DNA from: Gordonia sp. 'Campus'
GTDB lineage: Bacteria > Actinomycetota > Actinomycetes > Mycobacteriales > Mycobacteriaceae
Direction: 5' to 3'
Assembly (NCBI RefSeq): GCF_022206305.1
Contig: NZ_JAKOIW010000004.1
Location: 22,187-86,186, forward strand
Length of the DNA stretch: 64,000 bases
Part shown: positions 56,656 to 64,000 of the stretch, in pieces
Numbering within the stretch: the stretch's first letter is position 1
Layout of the letters: the number at the start of each line of letters is the position of its first letter
Notes under the pieces: generated by a model
Databases searched by the model: none
The model's input: the letters and a program-made list of their open reading frames with translations, nothing else
What the model was told of the DNA's origin: nothing
Position numbers and translations under genes: made by a program

Positions 56656-57048
56656 GTGACCGAGATCAGCGACCAGTCCCTCGAGGCGGACGTCTTCGCC
56701 CGGGACTGCTCGTCCCGGACCACATTGCAGACCGTCACCGGTCGCTGGGGCAGCCTGGTCCTGATCGCGTTGGGCGAGAGCAACTATCGGTTCAGCGCGT
56801 TGCGCCGCCGCGTCGACGGCGTGAGTGAGCGGATGCTGTCGCAGACACTCCAGAACCTCGAACGCGACGGCATGATCGTGCGCACGGTCCTCGAAGCGAT
56901 CCCGCCGAAGGTCGAGTACCACCTCACCCCGCTGGGCCGGCAGGTCGCCGATCAGCTGAGCGGACTCATCGAACTCGTGCAGGACAACATGCCGGATGTG
57001 CGCGCCGCCCAGGCCGACTACGACGAGCGGCAGAGCAGGCGGGACTGA
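56656..57048 (+). CDS. HxlR/DUF24-family redox-sensing regulator
   Basis: A 130-residue winged-helix protein with GRWGSLVLIALGESNYRFSALRRRVDGVSERMLSQTLQNLERDGMIVR. A single cysteine, Cys18 in ARDCSSR, sits where DUF24 regulators such as QorR of corynebacteria sense oxidants. It probably represses the divergent quinone-oxidoreductase gene and responds to diamide or quinones; this is inferred from the pair arrangement. The GTG is 7 bp after TACCGT (56643-56648), probably leaderless. Confidence 0.88.
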   Translation: MTEISDQSLEADVFARDCSSRTTLQTVTGRWGSLVLIALGESNYRFSALRRRVDGVSERMLSQTLQNLERDGMIVRTVLEAIPPKVEYHLTPLGRQVADQLSGLIELVQDNMPDVRAAQADYDERQSRRD

Positions 57049-57074
57049 TGTCCGGCCCACTTCATGGTCGAGAC

Positions 57075-57110
57075 AAAAACGCCCGCCACCAGCTTTCGCT
57101 GGTGACGGGC
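57075..57110 (-). terminator. Intrinsic terminator of tRNA-Asn
   Basis: On the minus strand a hairpin built from GCCCG, CACCAGC, loop and GCTGGTG, CGGGC (57110-57081, one mismatch) is followed by GTTTTT (57080-57075). It may also halt HxlR transcription from the other side. Confidence 0.8.
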
Positions 57111-57117
57111 TGTTCTG

Positions 57118-57190
57118 CTCCCCCAACTGGACTCGAACCAGTAACCGTTCGATTAACAGTCGAATGCTCTGCCAATTGAGCTATGGGGGA
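57118..57190 (-). tRNA. tRNA-Asn (anticodon GTT)
   Basis: The minus strand forms acceptor TCCCCCA (57190-57184) with TGGGGGA (57125-57119) and a G discriminator. The anticodon arm TTCGA-CTGTTAA-TCGAA places GTT in the loop. CCA is not encoded. Confidence 0.95.
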
Positions 57191-57242
57191 TTGCTCCGGT
57201 CCTGTTCGGCACCCTCAGGAGCTTCACCAGAACCGAGGTCAG

Positions 57243-57272
57243 ACTCTAGCGCATGGTCGTGGCGGAGGACAA
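57243..57272 (-). promoter_or_regulatory. Promoter of tRNA-Asn
   Basis: On the minus strand TTGTCC (57272-57267) and TAGAGT (57248-57243) are 18 bp apart, about 52 bp ahead of the tRNA. Confidence 0.5.
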
Positions 57273-57413
57273 AACGCGCGGTCAGGGCCACCTCAGGTTC
57301 GACGGTCGGCCGGCCCCGACGTGAGCGGAGCTGCCCCGGTGACCACGTGCGCATGTGGCCGCTCCACAGTCTTGCCGGTGCGGTAATCTCCACCCCGCAG
57401 GTTCGTTCTGCGC

Positions 57414-57487
57414 GGGGAGTTAGCTCAGTCGGTTAGAGCCGCGGACTCATAATCCGTAGGTCGCGGGTTCGAGCCCCGCACTCCCCA
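57414..57487 (+). tRNA. tRNA with CAT anticodon (Met, possibly Ile2)
   Basis: GGGGAGT (57414-57420) pairs with ACTCCCC (57480-57486), with discriminator A. The anticodon loop CTCATAA carries CAT. A normal G-rich acceptor and A-U features do not decide between elongator Met and the lysidine-modified Ile tRNA. CCA is not encoded. A -10-like TAATCT lies at 57384-57389. Between this tRNA and tRNA-Asn no other gene is seen. Confidence 0.85.
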
Positions 57488-57584
57488 CCGAACAACATAC
57501 GGCCGTGCCTCGCCGCCGCTCTCACGGTGGACGGGGCACGGCCGCATCACAATTCGGGTGTCGGGATTGTCGGTGGCCCGGGAG

Positions 57585-57824
57585 TCACTCCCCCAGGTTC
57601 GGCGGCACTTCTCCGGAGTCGGCCATCACCGACGATCCGGTGAGCGTCTCATTGGCCCGGCGCTCCACGAGCAGCGGCACGAAGTCACGGACTTCGGTGC
57701 CGTCGAAATGCCGGTAAGCGGCTTCGACGGCCTCGGCGACCTCCTCGGGTCTTCTGTTCGTGTACATACCGATCAGACGGTGCTGTACCTCGGTGATCTG
57801 CCGGCGCTCGTCATTCGCGTCCAC
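57585..57824 (-). CDS. Small three-helix-bundle-type protein
   Basis: A 79-residue acidic protein with the pattern ITEVQHRLIGMYTNRRPEEVAEAVEAAYRHFDGTEVRDFVPLLVERRANETL, matching small actinobacterial proteins described as three-helix-bundle dimerisation domains. No function is known. Confidence 0.7.
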   Translation of the reverse strand: MDANDERRQITEVQHRLIGMYTNRRPEEVAEAVEAAYRHFDGTEVRDFVPLLVERRANETLTGSSVMADSGEVPPNLGE

Positions 57825-57919
57825 AGTCCCACGTTAGGCATCCGACGGAGGGGCCGCATCCGACAACCCGGATCGTCGCCGACTGTTCAGCTGGTGTTCG
57901 CCGGACACCCCTCGGCGGC

Positions 57920-58480
57920 TCAGCGCTCGACTCGACACCAGAACTCTCTCTCGCCGGGAATGCGTGTCAGCCGTACCTCGGCGCCGGCGCGCTCGAAGAT
58001 CCGTGTGCCATCGCCGAGGAACAGCGGCACGAAGAAGATGAGCACCTCGTCGAGGAGTCCCTCGTCGATCATCTGCCGCGCGACGTCGGCGCCGATGACC
58101 GTCACGTAGGCGTCCCCCGCGAGCTCGGCAGCCAGCTCGACGGCCGCGTGCAGATCGGACACGAACGTCACCCCGTCGACGTCCTCGGCGGGCGGCGCAT
58201 GCGTCAGAACCACAGCGGGACCCTCGTATTCACCACCGAAGGCACCTTCGCGGTCGGTGCCCCGGTTCGGGTCGTCGCCGACGAAACTCCGCTTCCCGAC
58301 CAGCAGCGCGCCCGTATTCGACATCAAGCGCGCCGCGGCATCGTCTCCGCTGCTCGCGTCGCTCCCCCCGCTGTCGGTGTCGCCGGGACCGTCGAAGAAT
58401 CGGGACAGCCAGGACATGTCCCCGCCGGGCCCGGCGATGAAGCCGTCGAGCGATGCCGTCGCCGAATAGATGGTTGCCAC
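57920..58480 (-). CDS. RibD C-terminal/dihydrofolate reductase-like protein
   Basis: A 186-residue protein starting with ATIYSATASLDGFIAGPGGDMSWLSRF, the DHFR-like signature of the RibD C-terminal family, followed by ALLVGKRSF and PAVVLTHAPPAEDVDGVTFVSDLHAAVELAAELAGDAYVTVIGADVARQMIDEGLLDEVLIFFVPLFLGDGTRIF. The GTG has CGGAGC upstream. It is independent of the relative at 54940-55587, with about half the residues differing by eye. Confidence 0.85.
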   Translation of the reverse strand: MATIYSATASLDGFIAGPGGDMSWLSRFFDGPGDTDSGGSDASSGDDAAARLMSNTGALLVGKRSFVGDDPNRGTDREGAFGGEYEGPAVVLTHAPPAEDVDGVTFVSDLHAAVELAAELAGDAYVTVIGADVARQMIDEGLLDEVLIFFVPLFLGDGTRIFERAGAEVRLTRIPGEREFWCRVER

Positions 58481-58555
58481 TGTCTGCTCCGTTCTCGGGG
58501 ATACAGGGTCAGACTCCCCGGACTCCGGAAACTCATCGCGACGGTGTGAACCCGG

Positions 58556-60478
58556 TCAGCCGGCGTCGACGATGGGGTCGACGGCCTGTTCCAGCAGACT
58601 GCGTCGATAGGCTTCGAGCGCGACGAGGTCGCCGAAGACGGCGTTGTAACCGTCCGGATCGTCGCTGGGTGCCATGCGGCGCAGCCGCGACTTGATGTCG
58701 GCGATCTGCGAACCCACCCACACCTCCTGCAGCCTGGCCAGCACGCTGGAGATGTATCGCGGGATGTTGTCCTCGTCGACGGGCATCGACTCCACCGCGA
58801 GTTCGGTGACCAGCGGATCGATCACCGGATCGTCGACGGCGTTGCGCACCGCGTCGACCCAGGCGGCGCCGCCCATCCCCGACGACGTCCCGCCCAGGCC
58901 GGTCATCGCCTGCCGCACGATCGCGTATGCGGGTTCGTTGAAACACTCCACGGGCAGCGAGTCGAAGACCGTTCCGGCGATGGCCGGATACTGCAGCGCG
59001 GCCTTGAGCGCCTCACGCTGCGGCCACAGGCGGGGGTCGTTGGGCTGCGGCCGGGCCGATGTCGGCGCGGTCTCCGCCTCGGGCCGGTTACGTGCGCCGC
59101 GCCCGTTCGAGCGGCCGCCCGTTCCGGACACCCCCTGCGCCTTGCGGATTCGAGCGCCCTCCTCCCGGACGCGTCCCAGTACCTGACCGACTTCCTCCCA
59201 GCCGACCCACCCGGCGAGCTGGCGTGCGTACTCGTCGCGCAGCGCGATGTCCTTGATCCGGGCGACCACCGGCACGGTGTCGCGCAACGCATGGACGCGA
59301 CCCTCGGCGGTGTCGAGATCGTGTTCGGCGAGAAGCGCCTTGATCGCGAACTCGAACATGGGGACCCGCCGGGCGATCAGGTCCCGGACGGCCGCGTCAC
59401 CCTTGTCCTGGCGGAGCTCGCACGGGTCCATGCCGTCGGGGGCGATCGCCACGAAGGTCTGACCCGAGATGCTCTGTTCCCCCTCGAATGCCTTGAGAGC
59501 CGCCGCTTTACCGGCATCGTCACCGTCGAAGGTGTAGATGACCTCACCGCGGAAGTACGAATCGTCCATCATCAGACGCCGGATGAGCGCCAGATGGTCC
59601 TCACCGAAAGCCGTTCCACACGACGCGACCGCGGTGGTGACGCCCGCCAGGTGCATGGCCATGACGTCGGTGTACCCCTCGACGACCACCACCTGATGAC
59701 CCTTCGCGATGCTCTTCTTCGCGTGGTCCAGACCGAACAGGACCTGAGACTTCTTGTACAGCATGGTCTCCGGCGTGTTCATGTACTTGCCGAGGTTGTC
59801 GTCGTCGAAGAGTTTGCGGGCACCGAAGCCGATGATGTCGCCGCCCAGGTTGCGGATCGGCCACAGCAAGCGGCGATGGAAGCGGTCGATGGGACCCTTG
59901 CGACCCATCTTCGACAATCCGGCCGCCTCGAGTTCACTGAACTCGAACCCCTGCGAGAGCAGGGCCTTGGTCATCGTGTCCCAGCCGGCCGGCGCGTAAC
60001 CGCAACCGAATTGGACGGCGGCGACCGCGTCGAAGTTGCGTTCCTTCAAGTAGTCGCGAGCGGGCTGCGCCTCCGGGCTCTGCAACGCGGCGGCGTAGAA
60101 CTTGGCAGCGGCGGCGTTCGCCGCCACCAGACGCGCTCGCGTGCCGCGGTCCCGCTTGATCGCGGTGCCACCGCCCTCGTAGTTGATCCGGTAACCGATC
60201 CGGTCCGCGAGTTGTTCGACCGCCTCCACGAAACTGACGTGTTCCTGCTTCTGCAGGAAGCTGTAGACGTCGCCGCCCTCGCCGCAACCGAAGCAGTGGA
60301 AGTGGCCGTGATTGGGTCGGACGTGGAACGACGGGGACTTCTCGTCGTGGAACGGGCACAGGCCCTTGAGGCTGTCGGCACCGGCTCGACGCAGGGCGAC
60401 GTAATCGCCGACGATGTCCTCGATCCTCGTCTGCTCACGGATCGCCGTGATGTCGCGATCGGGAATTCGGCCTGCCAC
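58556..60478 (-). CDS. dnaG: DNA primase
   Basis: DnaG makes the RNA primers for DNA replication. The 640-residue protein has the N-terminal zinc finger (Cys41, His44, Cys62, Cys65 in CPFHDEKSPSFH and HCFGCGEGG), the RNA-polymerase core with EGYTDVMAMHLAG and the TOPRIM acid motif FDGDDAGKAA, and a C-terminal helicase-binding part after a Gly/Arg-rich linker (about 445-480). The GTG at 60478 gives the standard start. The dgt gene lies just upstream in the same orientation. Confidence 0.96.
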   Translation of the reverse strand: MAGRIPDRDITAIREQTRIEDIVGDYVALRRAGADSLKGLCPFHDEKSPSFHVRPNHGHFHCFGCGEGGDVYSFLQKQEHVSFVEAVEQLADRIGYRINYEGGGTAIKRDRGTRARLVAANAAAAKFYAAALQSPEAQPARDYLKERNFDAVAAVQFGCGYAPAGWDTMTKALLSQGFEFSELEAAGLSKMGRKGPIDRFHRRLLWPIRNLGGDIIGFGARKLFDDDNLGKYMNTPETMLYKKSQVLFGLDHAKKSIAKGHQVVVVEGYTDVMAMHLAGVTTAVASCGTAFGEDHLALIRRLMMDDSYFRGEVIYTFDGDDAGKAAALKAFEGEQSISGQTFVAIAPDGMDPCELRQDKGDAAVRDLIARRVPMFEFAIKALLAEHDLDTAEGRVHALRDTVPVVARIKDIALRDEYARQLAGWVGWEEVGQVLGRVREEGARIRKAQGVSGTGGRSNGRGARNRPEAETAPTSARPQPNDPRLWPQREALKAALQYPAIAGTVFDSLPVECFNEPAYAIVRQAMTGLGGTSSGMGGAAWVDAVRNAVDDPVIDPLVTELAVESMPVDEDNIPRYISSVLARLQEVWVGSQIADIKSRLRRMAPSDDPDGYNAVFGDLVALEAYRRSLLEQAVDPIVDAG

Positions 60479-60543
60479 GCGACCAGTGTAGTGACGTCGG
60501 CGCAGCCGCCCGACCGGGTGCTTCGGCGCCGGGCGACAGGCCC

Positions 60544-61860
60544 TTACCCGAGGTGCGCCTGGGCCCCCGAGTTGTTCTTGTCCGTGCGCTCCAGCCGACC
60601 TTCGGTCATCGACGCGATCTGGTCGACGACCACGCGCATGCGGGCGGCGTCGTCGGATGCGGCGTTCCAGAAGGGCACGAAGACGGGATCCAGTCCGCCC
60701 GGTGCCGCCTCGAGGAACCAGTCGGCCACCCGGTGGATTCGCTCGCGCTGCCGGCGCTGGGTGGCCTTGTGCCGCTCGTTGGAGAAGATGAACCGAAGCG
60801 CCATGGTCTTGAGCATCGACACCTCGGCCGCGATGAGCGGTGGCACCTCGAGGTCCGCGTCGTAGCGGGACACCGGCCGGTCCCCGACCGCCGCACGGGT
60901 GCCGGTGATGGCCGCCGACGCGAATCGTCCGATGAACTCGCTGGTCAACCGCTTGAGAGCGACGTAGGAATCGAGTGTGCCGTCGAAGACGCCGACCGAC
61001 CGCACGATGTCCATGCGGTGGAGGCGTTGCGCGGCATCGACGAGCGCCTCCGGATCGAGTCCGGGGAACTCCTTGGCGCCGATGTCGGCGAGCCCGCGCT
61101 GGTCCTGCGGATCACCGAGACTGCGCAGGTCGATGCGGCCGCCGATGACGCCGTCCTCGAGGTCGTGGACGGAGTACGCGACGTCGTCGGACCAGTCCAT
61201 GATCTGCGACTCGATGCACTGCCGGGTGCCGGGCGCGTCGCGACGCACCCACGCCAGCATGTCCGCATCGTCGTCGTACGCACCGAACTTCCCGCCCGGT
61301 GCGCGCCGCGTCCACGGATACTTCAGCGTCGCGTCCAGGGACGCCCGCGTCAGGTTGAGACCGACACTGTTCCCGTCTGCGTCGAGCAGCTTCGGCTCCA
61401 ACCGCGTGAGAATGCGCAGATTCTGGGCGTTGCCCTCGAATCCCCCGTGGTCCGCAGCGACCTCGTCCAGAGCCCGTTCGCCGTTGTGCCCGTAGGGCGG
61501 GTGGCCGATGTCGTGGGCGAGACCGGCGAGCTCGACGAGGTCGGGTTCGGCGCCGAGACCGATCGCGATCCCCCGTCCGATCTGCCCGACCTCGAGCGAG
61601 TGGGTCAGCCGCGTTCGCGGGGTGTCACCCTCGCGCGGGCCGACGACCTGGGTCTTGTCCGCGAGCCGACGCAGGGCGGCCGAATGCAGGACACGCGCTC
61701 GATCACGCGCGAAGTCGCTGCGGTGATCGGTCCGGGTGCCGGGCAGACTTGCCACCTTGGCACCCTCGGGCACGAAACGTTCGACCGCTTCGGCACCGTA
61801 GGAGGCCATGGCCGGGAGGACGTGACCCACGGTCTCCGGATCGTGGTGGGTGCTAGTCAA
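60544..61860 (-). CDS. dgt: dGTP triphosphohydrolase-like protein
   Basis: This 438-residue HD-superfamily enzyme has [45 protein letters not shown] and the metal-binding [22 protein letters not shown], typical of Dgt; it should cleave dNTPs to the nucleoside and triphosphate. The start is uncertain. TTG 61860 overlaps the end of the upstream cold-shock gene by 8 bp and gives a length like that of mycobacterial Dgt; ATG 61809 is the fallback. It sits between the cold-shock gene and dnaG in one operon. Confidence 0.9.
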   Translation of the reverse strand: MTSTHHDPETVGHVLPAMASYGAEAVERFVPEGAKVASLPGTRTDHRSDFARDRARVLHSAALRRLADKTQVVGPREGDTPRTRLTHSLEVGQIGRGIAIGLGAEPDLVELAGLAHDIGHPPYGHNGERALDEVAADHGGFEGNAQNLRILTRLEPKLLDADGNSVGLNLTRASLDATLKYPWTRRAPGGKFGAYDDDADMLAWVRRDAPGTRQCIESQIMDWSDDVAYSVHDLEDGVIGGRIDLRSLGDPQDQRGLADIGAKEFPGLDPEALVDAAQRLHRMDIVRSVGVFDGTLDSYVALKRLTSEFIGRFASAAITGTRAAVGDRPVSRYDADLEVPPLIAAEVSMLKTMALRFIFSNERHKATQRRQRERIHRVADWFLEAAPGGLDPVFVPFWNAASDDAARMRVVVDQIASMTEGRLERTDKNNSGAQAHLG

Positions 61861-62380
61861 GCACCCAGCCCCGGGCGACGGCGAAGTCGGTGACCCGCTG
61901 GCGGATCGCGATGATCTGACGGGCGGTGAGATCGTCGTCCGCGTCGAGGAGCAATTCGGTCAGCTCCTCGGTGAAGGCCGCGGAGTCGAGTGATCCACCG
62001 CCGCGAGGGCGACGGCCACCGCGGTCGTCCGAACGCCCACCGCGATCACCACGGTCTCCGCGATCACCACGGTCTCCACGATCGCCGCGGTCCCCGCGAT
62101 CGCGACCGTGGTGGTCGTCGCGACGGTGTCCGCGCGCTCCCGCGGCGTCGTCGGCGGGCGCAGCCTCGGTCACCGCGACGTTGACGGCCTTGGACCCGCG
62201 GTCGGTCTCCTCGACGTCGAACGACACCTTGGCACCGGGTTTCAACGAGTTCTCGTCGATGTCGATGTCGTTGATGTGCAGGAACACATCGGCACCGCCC
62301 GATTCCGGTGCCAGGAACCCGAATCCCCGATTTGCGTCGTAGTGAACGACTTTCCCGCTGACAGACACGACTCCACTCAC
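61853..62380 (-). CDS. Cold-shock-domain protein with Asp-Arg-Gly repeat linker
   Basis: A 175-residue protein. The cold-shock domain (about 8-70) has RNP1-like [11 protein letters not shown] and RNP2-like DVFLHINDI for single-stranded nucleic-acid binding. A low-complexity tract of about eight DRG triplets follows (about nt 62107-62033), then a helical C-terminal domain ending in [41 protein letters not shown]. The start could be GTG 62380 or GTG 62368; neither has good spacing from the GAGGAA upstream. Its role as an RNA chaperone is inferred. Confidence 0.8.
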   Translation of the reverse strand: MSGVVSVSGKVVHYDANRGFGFLAPESGGADVFLHINDIDIDENSLKPGAKVSFDVEETDRGSKAVNVAVTEAAPADDAAGARGHRRDDHHGRDRGDRGDRGDRGDRGDRGDRGGRSDDRGGRRPRGGGSLDSAAFTEELTELLLDADDDLTARQIIAIRQRVTDFAVARGWVLD

Positions 62381-62501
62381 TTCCTCGTCGCGGGCGCGAC
62401 GGACCCCATGCCCTGCTCCACGCGACAACTCGCCATCAATTGTGACAGACAAGCGCAGGTCAGGCTCAATCGTGACGGACGGGGCTCCTGTCGTTCTCCG
62501 C

Positions 62502-63887
62502 TCAGGCGCCGAGCAGCTTGCCGCCGAGGTACTCGGCGACCTTGTCGAGGGCGACGCGCTCCTGGCTCATGGTGTCGCGCTCGCGGACGGTGACCGCCTG
62601 GTCGTCGAGGGTGTCGAAGTCCACCGTCACGCAGAACGGCGTGCCGATCTCGTCCTGGCGGCGGTACCGCTTGCCGATGCCCTGCGCGTCGTCGAACTCG
62701 ACGTTCCAGTGCTTGCGCAGTTCGGCGGCGAGGTCGCGGGCCTTGGGCGACAGCTTCTCATTCCGCGACAACGGCAACACCGCGGCCTTGATCGGGGCGA
62801 GACGACGATCGAGGCGCAGCACGGTACGGGTGTCGGTGCCGCCCTTGGCATTCGGCACCTCTTCCTCGGTGTAGGCATCGCACAGGAAGGCCATCAACGA
62901 CCGGGTCAGACCGGCCGCCGGCTCGATCACGAACGGGGTGTACCGCTCACCGGACGCCTGATCGAAGAACGACAGGTCCTCACCCGAGTGCTTGCTGTGG
63001 GTGGACAGGTCGTAGTCGGTGCGGTTGGCCACACCCTCGAGCTCGCCCCAGGGATTGCCGGTGAACCCGAACTTGTACTCCACGTCGACGGTCCGCTTGG
63101 AGTAGTGCGACAGCTTCTCCTTGGGGTGGTCGTAGAGCCGCAGGTTCTCCGGGTCGATACCGAGGTTCACGTACCAGTCGAAGCGCTGGTCGATCCAGTA
63201 CTGGTGCCATTCCTCGTCCTCGCCGGGCTTGACGAAGAACTCCATCTCCATCTGCTCGAACTCGCGGGTCCGGAAGATGAAGTTGCCGGGGGTGATCTCG
63301 TTGCGGAAGCTCTTGCCGATCTGGGCGATACCGAACGGCGGCTTCTTCCGAGCGGTGGTCATCACGTTCTTGAAGTTCACGAAGATGCCCTGCGCGGTCT
63401 CCGGACGGAGGTAGTGCAGGCCCTCTTCGTCGTCGACGGGGCCGAGGTAGGTCTTCATCAGGCCGCTGAAGGCCTTGGGCTCGGTCCAGTTGCCGGGCTG
63501 CCCGGTCTCCGGATCGTTGATGTCGGCGAGACCGTTCTCCGGCGGGCGACCGTGCTTGGCCTCGTACGCCTCGATGAGGTGGTCGGCGCGATACCGCTTG
63601 TGGGTGTGCAGCGACTCGACCAGGGGGTCGGTGAAGACCTCGACGTGACCGGAGGCCTCCCACACCTGGCGGGGCAGGATCACCGACGAGTCGAGGCCGA
63701 CGACGTCCTCGCGGCTGATGACCATGGTGCGCCACCACTGGCGCTTGATGTTCTCCTTGAGCTCGACACCGAGTGGTCCGTAGTCCCACGCCGACTTGGT
63801 ACCGCCGTAGATCTCACCGCACTGGTAGACCAGACCCCGGCGCTTGGCGAGGTTGACGACGGATTCCACATTGGACTGGGCGGCCAC
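62502..63887 (-). CDS. glyS: Glycyl-tRNA synthetase, alpha2 type
   Basis: This 461-residue class II synthetase charges tRNA-Gly. It has motif 2 [16 protein letters not shown] with [34 protein letters not shown], motif 3 [12 protein letters not shown], and a C-terminal anticodon-binding domain ([14 protein letters not shown] to YLGGKLLGA). The single-chain form, not the alpha/beta tetramer, is usual in actinobacteria. The GTG at 63887 follows GGAGAG at 9 bp. Upstream to the window end (63888-64000) only a possible minus-strand -10 TACCCT near 63988 is visible. Confidence 0.95.
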   Translation of the reverse strand: MAAQSNVESVVNLAKRRGLVYQCGEIYGGTKSAWDYGPLGVELKENIKRQWWRTMVISREDVVGLDSSVILPRQVWEASGHVEVFTDPLVESLHTHKRYRADHLIEAYEAKHGRPPENGLADINDPETGQPGNWTEPKAFSGLMKTYLGPVDDEEGLHYLRPETAQGIFVNFKNVMTTARKKPPFGIAQIGKSFRNEITPGNFIFRTREFEQMEMEFFVKPGEDEEWHQYWIDQRFDWYVNLGIDPENLRLYDHPKEKLSHYSKRTVDVEYKFGFTGNPWGELEGVANRTDYDLSTHSKHSGEDLSFFDQASGERYTPFVIEPAAGLTRSLMAFLCDAYTEEEVPNAKGGTDTRTVLRLDRRLAPIKAAVLPLSRNEKLSPKARDLAAELRKHWNVEFDDAQGIGKRYRRQDEIGTPFCVTVDFDTLDDQAVTVRERDTMSQERVALDKVAEYLGGKLLGA

Positions 63888-64000
63888 GGTTAACTGCTCT
63901 CCACGGGTTCGGTGTTCGGGCGGGACGGTTCTGCTCACGTGCGACGTGCTCGGCGAAAACGACGAGCGATCGCACGGCAACCCTTACAGGGTACCGAGCA

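Noticed and set aside
57414..57487. Definite assignment of the CAT tRNA as isoleucine
   Set aside because: The anticodon is CAT and lysidine modification cannot be seen. Met is the default.

Overview
The window is chromosomal DNA from a high-GC, mycolic-acid-type actinobacterium. The most likely source is a Gordonia-like relative of Mycobacterium and Rhodococcus. Reasons: very GC-rich codons with many GTG starts; GlnE plus a second type-I glutamine synthetase; an AcpM-KasA-AccD6 FAS-II operon; a mycothiol-family (DinB/MDMPI) protein; a KstR-like operator; and many start codons lying 6-8 bp behind a TAnnnT -10 hexamer with no room for a Shine-Dalgarno sequence (leaderless mRNAs). I see no insertion sequence, integrase, CRISPR array or prophage.

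The first 18 kb follow an order I recall from M. tuberculosis Rv2221c-Rv2236c: glnE, glnA2, panB, pip, CYTH-CHAD protein, RNB nuclease, RNase P RNA (rnpB), histidine phosphatase, zinc-ribbon protein, Nif3-like protein, cobC, HAD protein, ptpA, metallopeptidase, SURF1, cobD. The order resumes at 33.2-43.7 kb with ahpE, a DUF3052 gene, a lipoprotein, aceE, a PucR/FasR-type regulator, fabD, acpM, kasA and accD6. No kasB lies in this operon.

Between these blocks (18.3-33.1 kb) is a lineage-specific insert. It holds three 36-bp tandem repeats, a methyltransferase-like protein, two paralogous transmembrane Ser/Thr kinases (one ending in an extracytoplasmic cyclophilin domain), a WYL regulator, an NAD(P)-binding protein, a CAAX protease, a perfect 58-bp palindrome, tRNA-Val, a divergent ECF-sigma/Asp23-Gls24 envelope-stress module of eight tightly coupled genes, a CsbD protein and an RtcB RNA ligase. 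The Asp23/sigma module is the best candidate for an under-described system.

From 43.9 to 56 kb lies accessory metabolism: a DUF3145 protein, a serine hydrolase, an NDMA-dependent alcohol dehydrogenase behind a KstR-type box, an MpaB-family oxygenase with a divergent TetR regulator, an acyl-CoA synthetase, an enoyl-CoA hydratase, a regulator with two TetR modules, an Mce-associated-type membrane protein, a PEP-mutase-family enzyme, RibD/DHFR-like reductases, and a QorB/QorR-like redox pair. The last 7 kb are housekeeping: tRNA-Asn, a CAT-anticodon tRNA, dnaG, dgt, a cold-shock-domain protein and glyS.

The window has no scaffold-level evidence of origin beyond this. Family names come from recognising protein motifs by eye, not from database searches.
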